Shown here: piece after piece, positions 33,386 through 45,684 of the stretch
How the letters are laid out: the number at the start of each line of letters is the position of its first letter
How positions within the stretch are numbered: the first letter of the stretch is position 1
Assembly (NCBI GenBank): GCA_947069175.1
Contig: CAMTDV010000003.1
Location: 43,863,606 to 43,927,605, forward strand
DNA length: 64,000 bases
Direction of reading: 5' to 3'
From: Scalesia atractyloides
Taxonomy: Eukaryota; Streptophyta; Magnoliopsida; Asterales; Asteraceae
Notes under the pieces: generated by a model
Told to the model about the DNA's origin: nothing
Databases searched by the model: none
What the model saw: only the letters and a program-made list of their open reading frames with translations
Made by a program: the position numbers and the translations under genes

Positions 33386-36300
33386 CCACAACAACAATAA
33401 TAACAACAACAATAATGGGAACGGTGGCACAGGAGGTGCTAAAGGTCGTGCATTTACATTGGGCCGCGGAGAGGCCAGAAACGACTCGAACGTGGTCACC
33501 GGTAAGTTTCCCCTTAATGAACATTTTGCTACTGTGCTTTTTGATACGGGTGCGGATAGGAGCTTTATATCTGAGTCTTTTAGGAAGAACCTAAATCTCA
33601 CGCTTAAACCATTAGAGACCCCTTATGTTATAGAATTAGCCGATGGTAAATCTGTAGATGTGACCCAAATAGTATCCGGCTGTCAACTCAAACTCGCGGG
33701 CCACACCTTTACCATTGATCTGATGACAACTACTCTGGGTAGTTTTGACGTGGTAGTCGGAATGGACTGGCTATCCGACGTCCGGGCTGAAGTTCTCTGC
33801 TTCAAAAAATCTATCCGTATTCCGCTCTCGAACGACGAAATCCTGACGGTACAAGGCGATAAGGCAAGCGCCGTCACCAACATCATCTCATACATACAAG
33901 CGCAGAAGTATCTTCGGAGAAAGAACTCCTTCGCTTTACTCGCGCTGATTACCGAACAGCCTAAGGACGAGAAACGTATAGAAGACATCCCTGTCGTCCA
34001 TGATTTTTCCGATGTATTCCCAGAAAAACTACCTGGTCTTCCACCCCATCGACAATTGGAGTTTGAAATCGAATTGGCAAACAATGCAACTCCTATTGCC
34101 AAGGCTCCATACCGCCTAGCTCCGGCCGAGCTGCAGGAGCTGTCTACTCAACTTCAGGAGCTATTAGAAAAGGGATTTATCCGACCAAGCGTTTCGCCAT
34201 GGGGAGCTCCAGTCCTTTTTGTCAAGAAGAAGGACGGGACTTTCCGCATGTGCATCGACTACAGGGAACTCAACAAGGTTACAGTCAAGAACCGATACCC
34301 GTTACCTCGCATCGACGATCTCTTCGACCAACTTCAAGGGTCAAGTTACTACTCTAAGATTGATTTACGGTCCGGTTAACACCAGCTACGCGTCAGGGGG
34401 AGGAGGATATCGCTAAGACGGCATTTCGTACTCGGTATGGCCATTATGAGTTCTTGGTCATGCCCTTCGGTCTCACCAACGCACCTGCGGTGTTCATGGA
34501 CCTCATGAACCGCGTGTGTAAACCATACCTCGACAAGTTTGTCATTGTGTTCATCGATGACATACTCATCTACTCCAAAAGTGAAGAAGAACATGCTGAA
34601 CATCTACGATTACTGCTAGGATTACTCCAACAGGAAAAGCTATATGCCAAGCTTTTGAAGTGTGATTTCTGGATTCGGGAAGTTCAGTTTCTCGGGCATA
34701 TCGTGAATGAAAGGGGTATCCACGTAGACCCTGCCAAGATTGAAGCCATCAAAAACTGGGAAGCACCTAAGACACCGACGGAGATCCGCCAATTTTTGGG
34801 ATTGGCTGGTTACTACAGACGTTTCATCGAGGGGTTTTCAAAGATAGCACAACCGCTTACTACCCTCACCCAGAAAGGTATCAAGTATACTTGGGGTGAC
34901 AAGCAAGAAGCAGCATTTCAATTGCTGAAACAGAAACTTTGCAGCGCACCCATTCTGTCCTTGCCGGAGGGGACAGATGACTTTGGAGTATATTGTGATG
35001 TTTCCATTCAGGGATTGGGATGCGTAGTCATGCAACGCGATAAGGTCATCACGTATGCGTCGCGACAACTGAAGGTTCGCGAGAAAAACTACACGACGCA
35101 TGACCTGGAATTGGGAGCAGTAGTTTTTGCACTTAAGATTTGGAGACACTACCTCTATGGAACGAAGTGCACAATCTTTACGGACCACAAGAGCCTCCAA
35201 CACATCTTTGATCAGAAGGAGTTGAACATGCGACAGCGTCGCTGGGTCGAACTCTTGAACGATTATGAGTGTGCCATTCGGTATCACCCGGGTAAAGCTA
35301 ACGTGGTAGCTGATGCCCTCAGTAGGAAGGAACACTTGAAACCACGTCGTGTACGAGCATTACAACTCACTATTCATTCGGGGCTACCCGAACAAATACG
35401 CAACACCCTGTTAGAAGCAGTTAAGGAGGAAAACATCAAAGCCGAATCAGTGGGAAAAATGGAACGCGATTGGGAAGTAAAGCCCAATGGAGCCCGGTAT
35501 TTCATGAATCGCATATGGGTACCTCTCTACGGAAACCTCAGAGAGCTAGTCATGGATGAAGCTCACAAATCCCGTTACTCTGTCCATCCGGGTTCGGATA
35601 AGATGTATCAAGACCTTAAAGCTGCATATTGGTGGCCCAACATGAAAGCCGATATAGCCACCTACGTGAGTAAATGTTTGACTTGTGCAAAAGTCAAGGT
35701 GGAGTATCAAAAGCCATCGGGGCTACTCCAACAACCTGAGATCCCAGTGTGGAAATGGGATCAGATCTCAATGCATTTCATCACTAAACTCCCGCGAACC
35801 TTGGGTGGTTGCGATACCATCTGGGTGATCGTGGATCGTTTAACTAAGTCCGCACACTTCCTAGCTATTAAAGAAACAGATAAGATGGAGAAGTTGACTC
35901 GCATCTACATTAAGGAAGTAGTTTCTCGGCACGGAGTGCCAACGTCCATCATCTCAGACAGAGATGCTCGCTTCACGTCTAACTTCTGGCAGTCACTCCA
36001 GAAAGCGTTGGGAACACGCTTAGATATGAGCACAGCCTATCACCCTCAGACTGATGGTCAAAGTGAAAGGACCATACAAACCTTGGAAGACATGTTTAGG
36101 GCATGCGTGGTAGACTTCGGAAATAGTTGGGAAATCCACCTGCCTCTAGTAGAATTCTCATATAACAACAGCTATCATACGAGTATTTCGGCAGCACCGT
36201 TTGAGGCATTATACGGTCGTAAATGTAGATCACCGGTCTGCTGGGCAGAAGTCGGTGACAGTCAACTCACAGGCCCTGAGTTAATACTTGAGGCCACTGA

Positions 36301-36841
36301 AAAGATTGTACAAATCAGAAACCGCATGGCGGCGGCACGAGATCGACAGAAAAGCTACGCTGATCAACGACGCAAACCGCTCGAATTTCAAGTAGGCGAC
36401 CGCGTCCTACTAAAGGTGTCACCCTGGAAGGGTGTAATCCGCTTTGGAAAACAGGGCAAACTTAACCCACGGTACGTAGGCCCGTTTGTAATCTTGAAAC
36501 GTATCGGACCCGTAGCTTATCAATTAGACCTTCCTGCCGAACTCAGTGGAGTTCACAACGTATTTCACGGGTCAAATCTGAAGAAGTGTCTATCAGATGA
36601 AACTCTAGTCATTCCATTGGATGAGATCCAAGTGGATGAACAACTACACTTCGTGGAAAAGCCTATTGAGATCATGGATCGTGAGATCAAGACTCGAAGG
36701 CACAGCAAGATTCCGATCGTTAAGGTTCGTTGGGACTCTAAGCGTGGACCGGAGTTCACGTGGGAAAGAGAGGACCAAATGAAAAGCAAATACCCACACC
36801 TCTTCGCAACTGAGCAGCAAACTAACGATACCAGTAACTAA
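33386..36841 (+). pseudogene. pol: Element D pol (protease-RT-RNase H-integrase-chromodomain)
   Basis: Protease LFDTGADRSF (about 33540). RT from EKGFIRPS through CIDYRELNK to a TAA at 34377-34379 (TAC in C) and a two-base gain near 34397, which also restores the gag frame. Then one open frame, 34454-36841: RT FGLTNAPAVF and FIDD, RNase H (YCDVS, DLELGA, TDHKSL), the integrase zinc domain (HPGSDKMYQD, CLTCAK), and an integrase core in which the first catalytic Asp is His (MHFITKLP, codon 35774-35776; C has Asp). SDRDARFTS and DGQSERT keep the other two acidic residues. The C-terminus has GKLNPRYVGPF and the chromodomain-like tail IPIVKVRWDSKRGPEFTWE. Stop at 36839-36841. Confidence 0.93.
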
Positions 36842-37102
36842 ATTTTCGGGACGAAAATTCTTTCAACATGGGGATGATGTGACAACCTGGAAACTTCTCA
36901 TACTTTCGTGTACTATTGTTGACTAAATTCTTGTGCATGGCACTTGGAAATCTTTGTGTATGGCACTTGGGAACTTCTTGTAACTTCGCATACCATCATT
37001 AACGAACTAACTCTTTGTGGGTGGCACTCTAAACATGTACGCTACATTCTAAACCGCGTTTACTCAATTTTCGGGACGAAAATTCTTTCAACATGGGGAT
37101 AA
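36841..37102 (+). other. D 3' untranslated region with a duplicated hairpin/purine-tract module
   Basis: The hairpin aattttcg-gga-cgaaaatt followed by ctttcaacatgggga occurs twice (36841-36874 and 37066-37099). After the second copy the LTR starts (tgtgacatcccgg). After the first comes the look-alike tgtgacaacctgg. The region between has short direct repeats (gtatggcacttgg, cttcgcatacc). Confidence 0.82.
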
Positions 37103-39941
37103 TGTGACATCCCGGGTTTTTCGGATAACTTAAACGTAATACTTGTCAAACTAATTACGTGCTATGTGTATGAACGTGTACGAGTTAATAAATGCGTGAT
37201 GAGTGTTTGTGTGATTGTTTTAGTTATAAAATAATTATGGTAGATATGTACATGAACCGAACCGAACCGCGACACGAACCGACTTTGATTCCTTGTGACT
37301 CTAGGAATTAACCAAGTTTAGAACTCAAACTATTCTCGGTCGTGTGCAACCCAAACCGCAAACCCAAACCGAGATCAAACCAACCTTAAACATATCCCGG
37401 CCGCAAGATAAAACCCAAACCGACCCAACCCAAGTCCCTCGGCCACAAGCTTAAGCCTAACCGTAACCCTCATCTCCTTTGCGCTATATATACACACGCC
37501 CATGCATGTTTCATTCACAAACACAAACCCTAACAAGCAAAACAGCCGTCGGCTGCCTTCTCTTGCTCCATTGATCGCGAGCAGCCATCGTTCATTCCAT
37601 TCAACCGCAAATAGCCCTTGTTCACCTCCATTCAGTCGCGAGATCAGTCCTTGTTCACCTCTATTCGATCAACAAAACAGCCTACTCCATCATCATCTTC
37701 TCGGTCGCAAGCAATCCTTGATCACCGATCCCTTATAGTACTCACGGTTCGTTCACCTTGTTATTAAAAGATTTGAATTTGTCATATGCTACAAGATAAC
37801 ATTCGGATATATGTGCTTGAATGATTAATTGGTTTGTTTTCGGATTATACGTGTTTGAAAGTAATCGGCTGAACTATCATTGTTTGCATGTATAATAGTT
37901 TGCGGAACTTGTAAGTTTGCGAGTATGTTTGTTTGTAAAAACTAGAAGTATGAACTAGGGTTTGCATGGATATGTTATTAGTATTGATCTATGATTAGAA
38001 ATCGGTTCTTGATCGCCTAGGTTAATCGTATGAACGGCTGATGCGAGTCTATAATAATGATATGCTGAAACAGTTGCTGAGTAATAGTTACAGCCGACTT
38101 CATCTGGCTGTAACTCGGTCGTTAGTTATCGAAAAACGGATTTTCTGATGTCTAGAACGTAGAGATTTGAATAAGGAATCTAATGGCGCTAGGTTCATAA
38201 TTTTCTGAAGTCATTTGATATTTTTTAAAGGGCCAAATAAGTTCAGTAACTAAAGCTGTGAAAATCCTGAAATTTTGTTAGTCGTTTATCGAGTTGGATT
38301 TTAAAATCAGTAGGGAGTTGAGTCATGAATTTTGTACAGCAACTAGGTATGGAAATTTCCGGGTAACTCCAACTGGAATTTTGTTAATTGGACAATCGGT
38401 GATTTTTAAATAAATTCTTCCGTGGACTGCAGTCAGAAAGTGATAAATCTGACTGCAGCCTAGTATATTAATATTTATGGTTAATTGGTAAAGATTTAGG
38501 ACTTGGAAAATTTATATAAATTTCTATAGTATAAATGTCACCTACTGTAAAAATATTGGAATTTTTGGAATGTTGGAACTATTTTATAAAAATCCTAGAA
38601 AACAGCTGAATTATGAGTGTTAAGCTGAAATTTGATAACTTGTGATTGTGTGCACCAAATTGTGGCATGGATTGGTTTATGTTCATGATAAGTTGTTTTG
38701 ATCACTAGGTTCACATGAGGATACTTGCATGCATGTTTGAGTGTTAGATATGTTGTTTGTGTGTATCACTTTGTGAGTAAATTACGTGTAGAATTTGTAT
38801 TGGTGTGTTCACACACTGACTTGAAATCAATTGGTTTGTTAGGACGCAATTAGCGGTCCCATCCTTTACAACTTCTTTGCTACACTAACCGAGCAACAAA
38901 AGGTGAGTTCACGGCCCCTAACTTTATCCGGTTTTAAACAACAGGGGGAGAAACATGTATACACTCTTCAAACTCAATCTCTTTACGTTATACGAACTTA
39001 ACGTCACATAACTATTCGGTAACTAAGTTAATGTTAATGTAATGTTATGGTCACTAAGCAGCTTTATCACTTAAGTCCTCGTCAATCTCTCGGATCGTTA
39101 GTATTGGGTTTAATAGCGGGGGAGTTATAAGTAGTACTACTGGGCCCGACAAGCCCCATCCGAGCTAGTCGCGCTAGCCGACCGGGTATGGTCAACGGGT
39201 GAATAATTCGGCCTAACTTCGCCATGGTCAGTGATAGGCCTGGCAACACGGAGGCACAACAGTCAGCTTCGATCGCGAACACTTAAGTGACATAACTTTA
39301 GGATAGCTACCTATATATGTTAACATTGAACTTAATTACGAAACAACTATATTATCCCGGGTTGAGGATAATGGAAACAACAACTTATTATTCCGGGTTT
39401 GGAATAATGGAAACAACAACTATATTATCCCGGGTTGGGTATAATGGAAGCAACAACTTATTATTCCGGGATTGGAATAATGGAACCAACACGTTATCCT
39501 GGGTTGGGGATAACGGGGAAAGCAAACTATAACCGAACAAACGAATTTATGAAAACCTGTGAACTCACTCATCTTTAATGTTGACACTTGTTTCTTTACA
39601 TGTTTCTCAGGACGCTAGGAGCTCTAGGTGCACGCACATGCATTGAACAAGACATCTTTTATCGAGTCTTATTTATAAATGTTGTTTTGGGGTTTTTATT
39701 TGTTTTGGCGTTTGTGTTGGCGCCCGTTTCACTATTTATTTTATGCTTCCGCTCAACTTTAAAAACTAATGCTCTGCTAAATATTGGTAATTAATTTAGA
39801 CAATATAAAATCTACAACATATGATTTTGGAAAACGTATTATCAAATCATATAGAGTCGTTCGACGTACTAGTGTTTCAGATTCTGGTTTGTTCACACGC
39901 CTCGCGGTAAAACTCCGCAAGTGGAAATTGAGGGTGTGACA
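37103..39941 (+). mobile_element. Element D 3' LTR
   Basis: 2839 bp, tgtgacatcccgg ... gggtgtgaca, followed by acata. Matches the 5' LTR closely, including the TATA box and hairpin array. Confidence 0.95.
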
Positions 39942-39946
39942 ACATA
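39942..39946. repeat. Right target-site duplication of D (acata)
   Basis: After this the C leader ORF resumes (cgagtaagatagctcg), matching D at 31623 onward. Confidence 0.95.
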
Positions 39947-40287
39947 CGAGTAAGATAGCTCGTAACACTTTAGCCAGAGACCTTCGTGCTGAGCAGCTAA
40001 GGGCTGACTGGCTAGAAGACAGAGTTCTTGAGTCTAGCTAGAGAATTCAAGAACTAGAACAGAATCAGGCACCTGTACCAGTACCCGCACCAGCACCGGC
40101 CCCTCCAGTGCCGGTAGAGGAGGATCCAGAGGAGGATCCAGAGGAGGATCCAGAAGAGGATCCAGAAGAGGATCCAGAGGAGGATCCAGAGGAGGATCCG
40201 GAGGAAGACCCAGCTGTAGAAGCTGGAAACGCCGCGCAGGATGACGGCAACGATAGCAATTTGGGGGATGGAGACGTAGAAGACTGA
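39947..40287 (+). pseudogene. Element C leader ORF, 3' part
   Basis: Continuation of 27919-28245. It has a TAG at about 40039 where D has TGG, then a Pro/Ala stretch, eight EEDP repeats (two more than D) and the acidic tail ending DGDVED. In other frames the repeat reads as a long GSSS run, which is a shadow. Confidence 0.85.
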
Positions 40288-40548
40288 CACGTCTCGCTTA
40301 TTTTATTTACTTTCTTTCAGTCTATTTATTTTCCTACTTGTGTTTAAACTTGAGACTTTATAGTAAACTCACATGTTTGGTTGGCACTTTGTAAGCCGTT
40401 GAAATTTTATTTAATCGAGTATTTCTTTTGACTGTTTAATTTATTTGGGTTGACATAACTTGAGGAATTATTTAAGTATGGAATAGGATAACTATATTGG
40501 ATATATAGACTTATCGGTGTGTGTTTATGTTGTCTTACGAAGATCTAA
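40288..40548 (+). other. Spacer between C leader ORF and gag
   Basis: About 260 bases, non-coding, near-identical in layout to D 31925-32184. Confidence 0.7.
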
Positions 40549-41640
40549 ATGGCAACTGGACGTCGCGGAAACCTTAACATGACGCCCGAAGAATTAGCTG
40601 CAATGATCCAAGAGCACGTGAATGCAGCTCTAGCGGGTGTTCAGAACCAACCGGCAGGAGGGGGTCTTAACCCCTACAAGATGTTCCTCGACGCGAAGCC
40701 AAGCAAATTCACGGGGCAGAAGGACCCATAGGACTGGTCCGCTGGATCGAAAAATCCGAATCGGTGTTTGAAATTTGCAACTGTCTGGAGGTCAACAAGG
40801 TCAAGTATGCAGCCTCAACATTGGAAAATGGGGCACTAACTTGGTGGAATGCACAAGTCCAAACGCGTGGACTTATTGCTGCAAATGCAATGGCCTGGGC
40901 CGAGTTTAAGGCCCTAATCAAAGAAGAGTACTGTCCGCGAGACAGAGTTCAACAGTTGGAGCAAACATTATGGAACCACAAGATGGTGGGATCTGAAATC
41001 GAAGCATACACAGCGAAACATCACGACTTGGTATTTCTATGTCCCGATCTGGCCAACACTGTTGAGAAACGACTCGAGTTCTACCTTGGGGGTCTGGTCC
41101 CTGAGATTCAGGGTATGGTAATGGCTAGTAACCCTGCAACTGAACATCAAGCAATCAGGTTGGCGCACAAACTCACCGATAAGGCGGTGGAACAAAAGAA
41201 GTTGCCAACTCGGGGTACAACTGAAGTTGCCCGTGATAATAAAAGAAAGTTTGAAGACTCGTCTGTTCGACACTCTTCGTCATCCCAGCAACAACAGGGG
41301 AACCAGAAACGATTCAATAACTTCAACAGCCACCGGGGTCAAAATAATCAGCCTGCCAACAACAACCAGAACGCAAGCGGCTATGTAGGTCGAAAGCCGC
41401 AGTGCAATCGCTGCAATCTTCATCATCACGGCCCTTGTGCCGGGAATCGCTGCCAACGATGTGGCAAAGTGGGACATGCGGCAAAGGATTGTCGCGGGGA
41501 AATCATGTCCTGACAAAACCAAAATCAACCCAAGGGCCAGCAACAAGGTGTCAACCGGGGATGCTATCAGTGTGGTAGCACTGCCCACTTCAAAAGAGAC
41601 TGCCCACAGCTGCGTAACAACAACAACAATGGTGGGAACA
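40549..41640 (+). pseudogene. gag: Element C gag
   Basis: ATG at 40549 (MATGRRGNLNMTPEELAAM). It lacks the 83-base segment seen in D. The G-run at 40713-40716 is one base short, so the frame ends at TAG 40729-40731. The capsid block is open from 40764 (LTWWNAQVQ, EEYCPRDRVQ, FLCPDLANT) through the first knuckle (CQRCGKVGHAAKDC) to TGA at 41511-41513, a CGA in D. The second knuckle (CYQCGSTAHFKRDC) and the Asn-rich tract follow, in frame with protease. Confidence 0.92.
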
Positions 41641-44600
41641 ACCACAACCACAATAACCACAACAACAACAATAACAACAACAATAATGGAAATGGTGGCA
41701 CAGGAGGTGCCAAAGGTCGTGCATTTACGTTGGGCCGCGGAGAGGCCAGAAATGACTCGAACGTGGTCACCGGTAAGTTTCCCCTTAATGAACATTTTGC
41801 TACTGTGCTTTTTGATACGGGTGCGGATAGGGGTTTTATATCTGAGTCTTTTAGGAAGAACCTAAATCTCACGCCTAAACCCTTAGAGACCCCTTACGTT
41901 ATAGAACTAGCCGATGGTAAATCTGTAGATGTGACCCATTTAGTATCCGGCTGTCAACTCAAACTCGCGGGTCACACCTTTACCATTGATCTGATGACAA
42001 CTACCCTGGGTAGTTTTGACGTGGTAGTCGGAATGGACTGGCTATCCGACGTCCGAGCTGAAGTTCTCTGCTTCGAAAAATCTATCCGTATTCCGCTCAC
42101 TAACGACGAAATCTTGACGGTGCAAGGCGAGAAGGCAGGCGTCGTCACAAACATCATCTCTTACATGCAAGCGCAGAAGTATCTTCGGAGGAAGAACTCC
42201 TTTGCCTTGCTTGCACTGGTTACCGAACAGCCTAAGGACGAGAAACGTATAGAAGACATCCCCGTCGTCCGTGATTTTTCCGATGTATTTCCAGAGGAGT
42301 TACCTGGTCTTCCGCCACATCGACAATTGGAGTTTGAAATTGAATTGGCGAACCATGCAACTCCTATCGCCAAGGCCCCATACCGCCTAGCTCCAGCCGA
42401 GCTGCAGGAGCTGTCTACCCAACTTCATGAGCTGTTAGAAAAAGGATTTATCCGACCTAGCGCTTCGCCATAGGGAGCTCCAGTCCTTTTTGTAAAGAAG
42501 AAGGATGGACCTTCCGCATGTGCATCGACTACAGGGAACTCAATAAGGTTACTGTCAAAAACCGATACCCATTACCTCGCATCGACGATCTCTTCGACCA
42601 ACTTCAAGGGTCAAGCTACAACTCCAAGATTGATCTACGGTCCGGTTACCATCAGTTACGCGTCAGGGAGGAAGATATCGCTAAGACGGCATTTCGTACT
42701 CGGTATGGCCATTATGAGTTCTTGGTCATGCCCTTCGGTCTCACCAACGCACCCGCGGTGTTCATGGACCTCATGAACCGTGTGTGTAAACCATACCTCG
42801 ACAAGTTTGTCATTGTGTTCATCGATGACATACTCATCTACTCTAAAGGTGAAGAAGAACATGCTGAACATCTACGATTACTGATGGGATTACTTCAACA
42901 GGAGACACTATATGCCAAGCTTTCAAAGTGTGATTTCTGGATTCGGGAAGTTCAGTTCCTCGGGCATATCGTAAATGAAAAGGGTATCCACGTCGACCCT
43001 GCCAAGATTGAAGCTATCAAAAACTGGGAAGCACCCAGGACACCGACGGAGATCCGCCAATTTTTGGGTTTGGCTGGTTACTACAGACGTTTCATCGAGG
43101 GATTTTCAAAGATCGCGCAACCGCTTACTACCCTCACCCAGAAAGGCATCAAGTATGCTTGGGGTGACAAGCAGGAAGCAGCATTTCAATTGCTGAAACA
43201 GAAACTTTGCAGTGCACCCATTCTGTCCTTGCCGGAAGGGACAGATGATTTTGTAGTATATTGTGATGCTTCCATTCAGGGATTGGGATGCGTACTGATG
43301 TAACGCGATAAGGTCATCGCGTATGCGTCCCGACAATTGAAGGTTCACGAGAAAAACTACACAAATCATGACCTGGAATTGGGAGCAGTAGTGTTTGCAC
43401 TTAAGATTTTGAGACACTACCTCTATGGAACGAAGTGCACAATCTTTACAGACCACAAGAGCCTCCAACACATCTTTGATCAGAAGGAGTTGAACATGCA
43501 ACAGCGTCGCTGGGTCGAACTCTTGAACGATTATGAATGTGCCATACGGTATCACCCGGGTTAAGCTAACGTGGTAGCTGATGCCCTCAGTAGGAAGGAA
43601 CACTTGAAACCTCGTCGGGTACGAGCACTACAGCTCACTATTCATTCGGGGTTACCCGAACAGATACGCGACGCGCAGTTAGAAGCAGTTAAGGAAGAAA
43701 ACATCAAGGCCGAATCGGTGGGAAAAATGGAACGCGATTGGGAAGTAAAACCCAATGGAGCCCGGTATTTCATGAATCGCATATGGGTACCTCTCTACGG
43801 AGACTTCAGAAAGCTAGTCATGGACGAAGCTCACAAATCCCGATACTCTGTCCATCCTGGTTCGGATAAGATGTATCAAGACCTGAAAGCTGCGTATTGG
43901 TGGCCCAACATGAAAGCTGATATAGCCACCTACGTGAGCAAGTGTTTGACTTGTGCAAAAGTCAAGGTAGAGTATCAGAAGCCATCGGGGCTACTTCAAC
44001 AACCTGAGATCCCAGTGTGGAAATGGGATCAGATCTCGAAGGACTTCATCACTAAACTCCCGCGAACTTTGGGTGGTTGTGATACCATCTGGGTGATTGT
44101 GGATCGTTTAACTAAGTGCGCACTCTTCCTAGCTATTAAAGAAACAGATAAGATGGAGAAGTTGACTCGCATCTACATAAAGGAAGTAGTTTCTCGGCAC
44201 GGAGTACCAATGTCCATCATCTCAGACAGAGATGCTCGCTTCACGTCCAACTTTTGGCAGTCACTTCAGAAAGCGTTGGGGATACGCTTAGATATGAGCA
44301 CAGCTTATCACCCTCAGACTGATGGTCAAAGCGAAAGGACCATACAGACCTTGGAAGACATGCTTAGGGCATGCGTAGTAGACTTCGGGAATAGTTGGGA
44401 AATCCACATGCCTTTAGTGGAATTCTCGTATAACAACAGTTACCATACGAGTATATCGGCAACACCGTTTGAGGCATTATACGGTCGTAAATGTAGATCA
44501 CCGGTTTGTTGGGCAGAAGTCGGTGACAGTCAACTCACAGGCCCTGAGTTGATACTTGAGGCTACTGAAAAGATTGTTCAAATCAGAAACCGCATGGCGG

Positions 44601-45094
44601 CGGCACGAGATCGACAGAAAAGCTACGCTGATCAACGACGCAAACCGCTCGAATTTCAAGTACTGAAGGTGTCACCCTGGAAGGGTGTAATCCGCTTTGG
44701 AAAACGAGGCAAACTAAACCCACGGTACGTAGGTCCGTTTGTGATCTTGAAACGTATTGGACCCGTAGCTTATCAAATAGACCTTCCTGCCGAACTCAGT
44801 GGAGTTCACAACGTTTTTCATGTGTCAAATCTGAAGAAGTGTCTATCAGATGAAACCCTAGTCATTCCATTGGATGAGATCCAAGTGGATGAACAACTGC
44901 ACTTTGTGGAACAACCTATCGAGATCATGGATCGTGAGATCAAGACTCGAAGGCACAACAAGATTCCGATCATTAAGGTTCGTTGGGACTCTAAGCGTGG
45001 ACCGGAGTTCACGTGGGAAAGAGAGGACCAAATGAAAAGCAAATACCCACACCTCTTTGCAGCTGAGCAGCAAACTAACGATACCAGCAACTAA
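41641..45094 (+). pseudogene. pol: Element C pol (protease-RT-RNase H-integrase-chromodomain)
   Basis: Protease LFDTGADRGF (about 41812). RT is interrupted by TAG at 42471-42473 (TGG in D) and a one-base loss near 42508. It is open from 42518 through CIDYRELNK, FIDD and GYYRRF to RNase H (YCDASIQGLG), then TAA at 43301-43303 (CAA in D) and TAA at 43562-43564 (AAA in D). The integrase zinc domain (HPGSDKMYQD, CLTCAK) and core keep all three acidic residues (KDFITKLP, SDRDARF, DGQSERT). A 15-base in-frame loss removes five residues before LKVSPWKG near 44661. The chromodomain-like tail ends at TAA 45092-45094. Confidence 0.93.
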
Positions 45095-45274
45095 ATTTTC
45101 GGGACGAAAATTCTTTTAACATGGGGAAGATGTGACAACCTGGGAATCTCTTGAAATTTCGCGTACCATTGTTAACGAACTAAAATTTGTGCGTGGCACT
45201 CTAAACATGTACGCTGCATTCTAAACCGCGTTTACTCAATTTTCGGGACGAAAATTCTTTCAACATGGGGATAA
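45094..45274 (+). other. C 3' untranslated region with a duplicated hairpin/purine-tract module
   Basis: Hairpin aattttcg-gga-cgaaaatt at 45094-45112 and again at 45238-45256. The first is followed by catggggaagatgtgacaacctgg (a false LTR start), the second by the real LTR. The arrangement matches D but the spacer is shorter. Confidence 0.8.
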
Positions 45275-45684
45275 TGTGAAATATCCCGGTTTTTCAGATA
45301 TCTTAAACGCACTACTTCACGGTTATTCGTTCCTACGTTAAATTGATTCGGAGACTTAAATTGCACGCTCGAAATAATTACGATAATTTCATGAACTTGT
45401 CAAATGAATTACGTGCTATGTGTATTAAACGTTTATAAGTTGGTGAACTATTATGTGATGTTCGATTTCGTGATTTGTTTTTAGTTATAAAATATATATA
45501 GTAAATATATAGACGAATCGAACCGAGCCGCGACACGAGCCGGCCTCACTTCCTTGCGACTCAAGTAGTTAATCAAAACTTGAGGACCAAGTGTTAGACC
45601 CAAACCAACCCACCCGAATCCCTTGCGGCCGCGAGCACCCCAAACCGTAAACCCTTCCCTTTTCTCCTTACCCTTGCGCTATAT
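45275..45684 (+). mobile_element. Element C 3' LTR, truncated after 410 bp
   Basis: Starts tgtgaaatatcccgg (other copies tgtgacatcccgg) and matches the C LTR up to gcgctatat, the TATA box. There it switches to B leader sequence. The rest of the LTR is missing at this place. Confidence 0.93.
45681..45684. other. Rearrangement junction with 4-bp overlap (atat)
   Basis: The intact C LTR reads gcgctatatatacac (25313-25327) and the B leader reads tatgatattcggaatg (23101-23116). The junction reads gcgctatattcggaatg. The shared atat marks an illegitimate, microhomology-sized crossover. Confidence 0.9.

Larger units (their letters stand above)
28246..39941 (+). mobile_element. Element D, youngest full-length gag-pol retrotransposon here
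   Basis: 11.7 kb, complete, with LTRs at 28246-31079 and 37103-39941 and acata on both sides. In the first 700 or so bases of the two LTRs I count about six differences, so insertion is recent relative to A and F. Order: LTR, primer-binding site, leader ORF, gag with an intron-like segment, protease, RT, RNase H, integrase, chromodomain tail, hairpin, LTR. Three indels, two stops and a changed integrase Asp disable it. Confidence 0.95.

Noticed and set aside
32999..33601. Antisense ORFs of 100-200 codons opposite gag/protease
   Set aside because: Low-complexity shadows of Asn-rich and protease coding; no own homology or signals.
40054..40290. Antisense ORF reading as a Gly-Ser repeat or a Leu/Trp-rich repeat
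   Set aside because: Shadow of the EEDP repeat in the sense frame.
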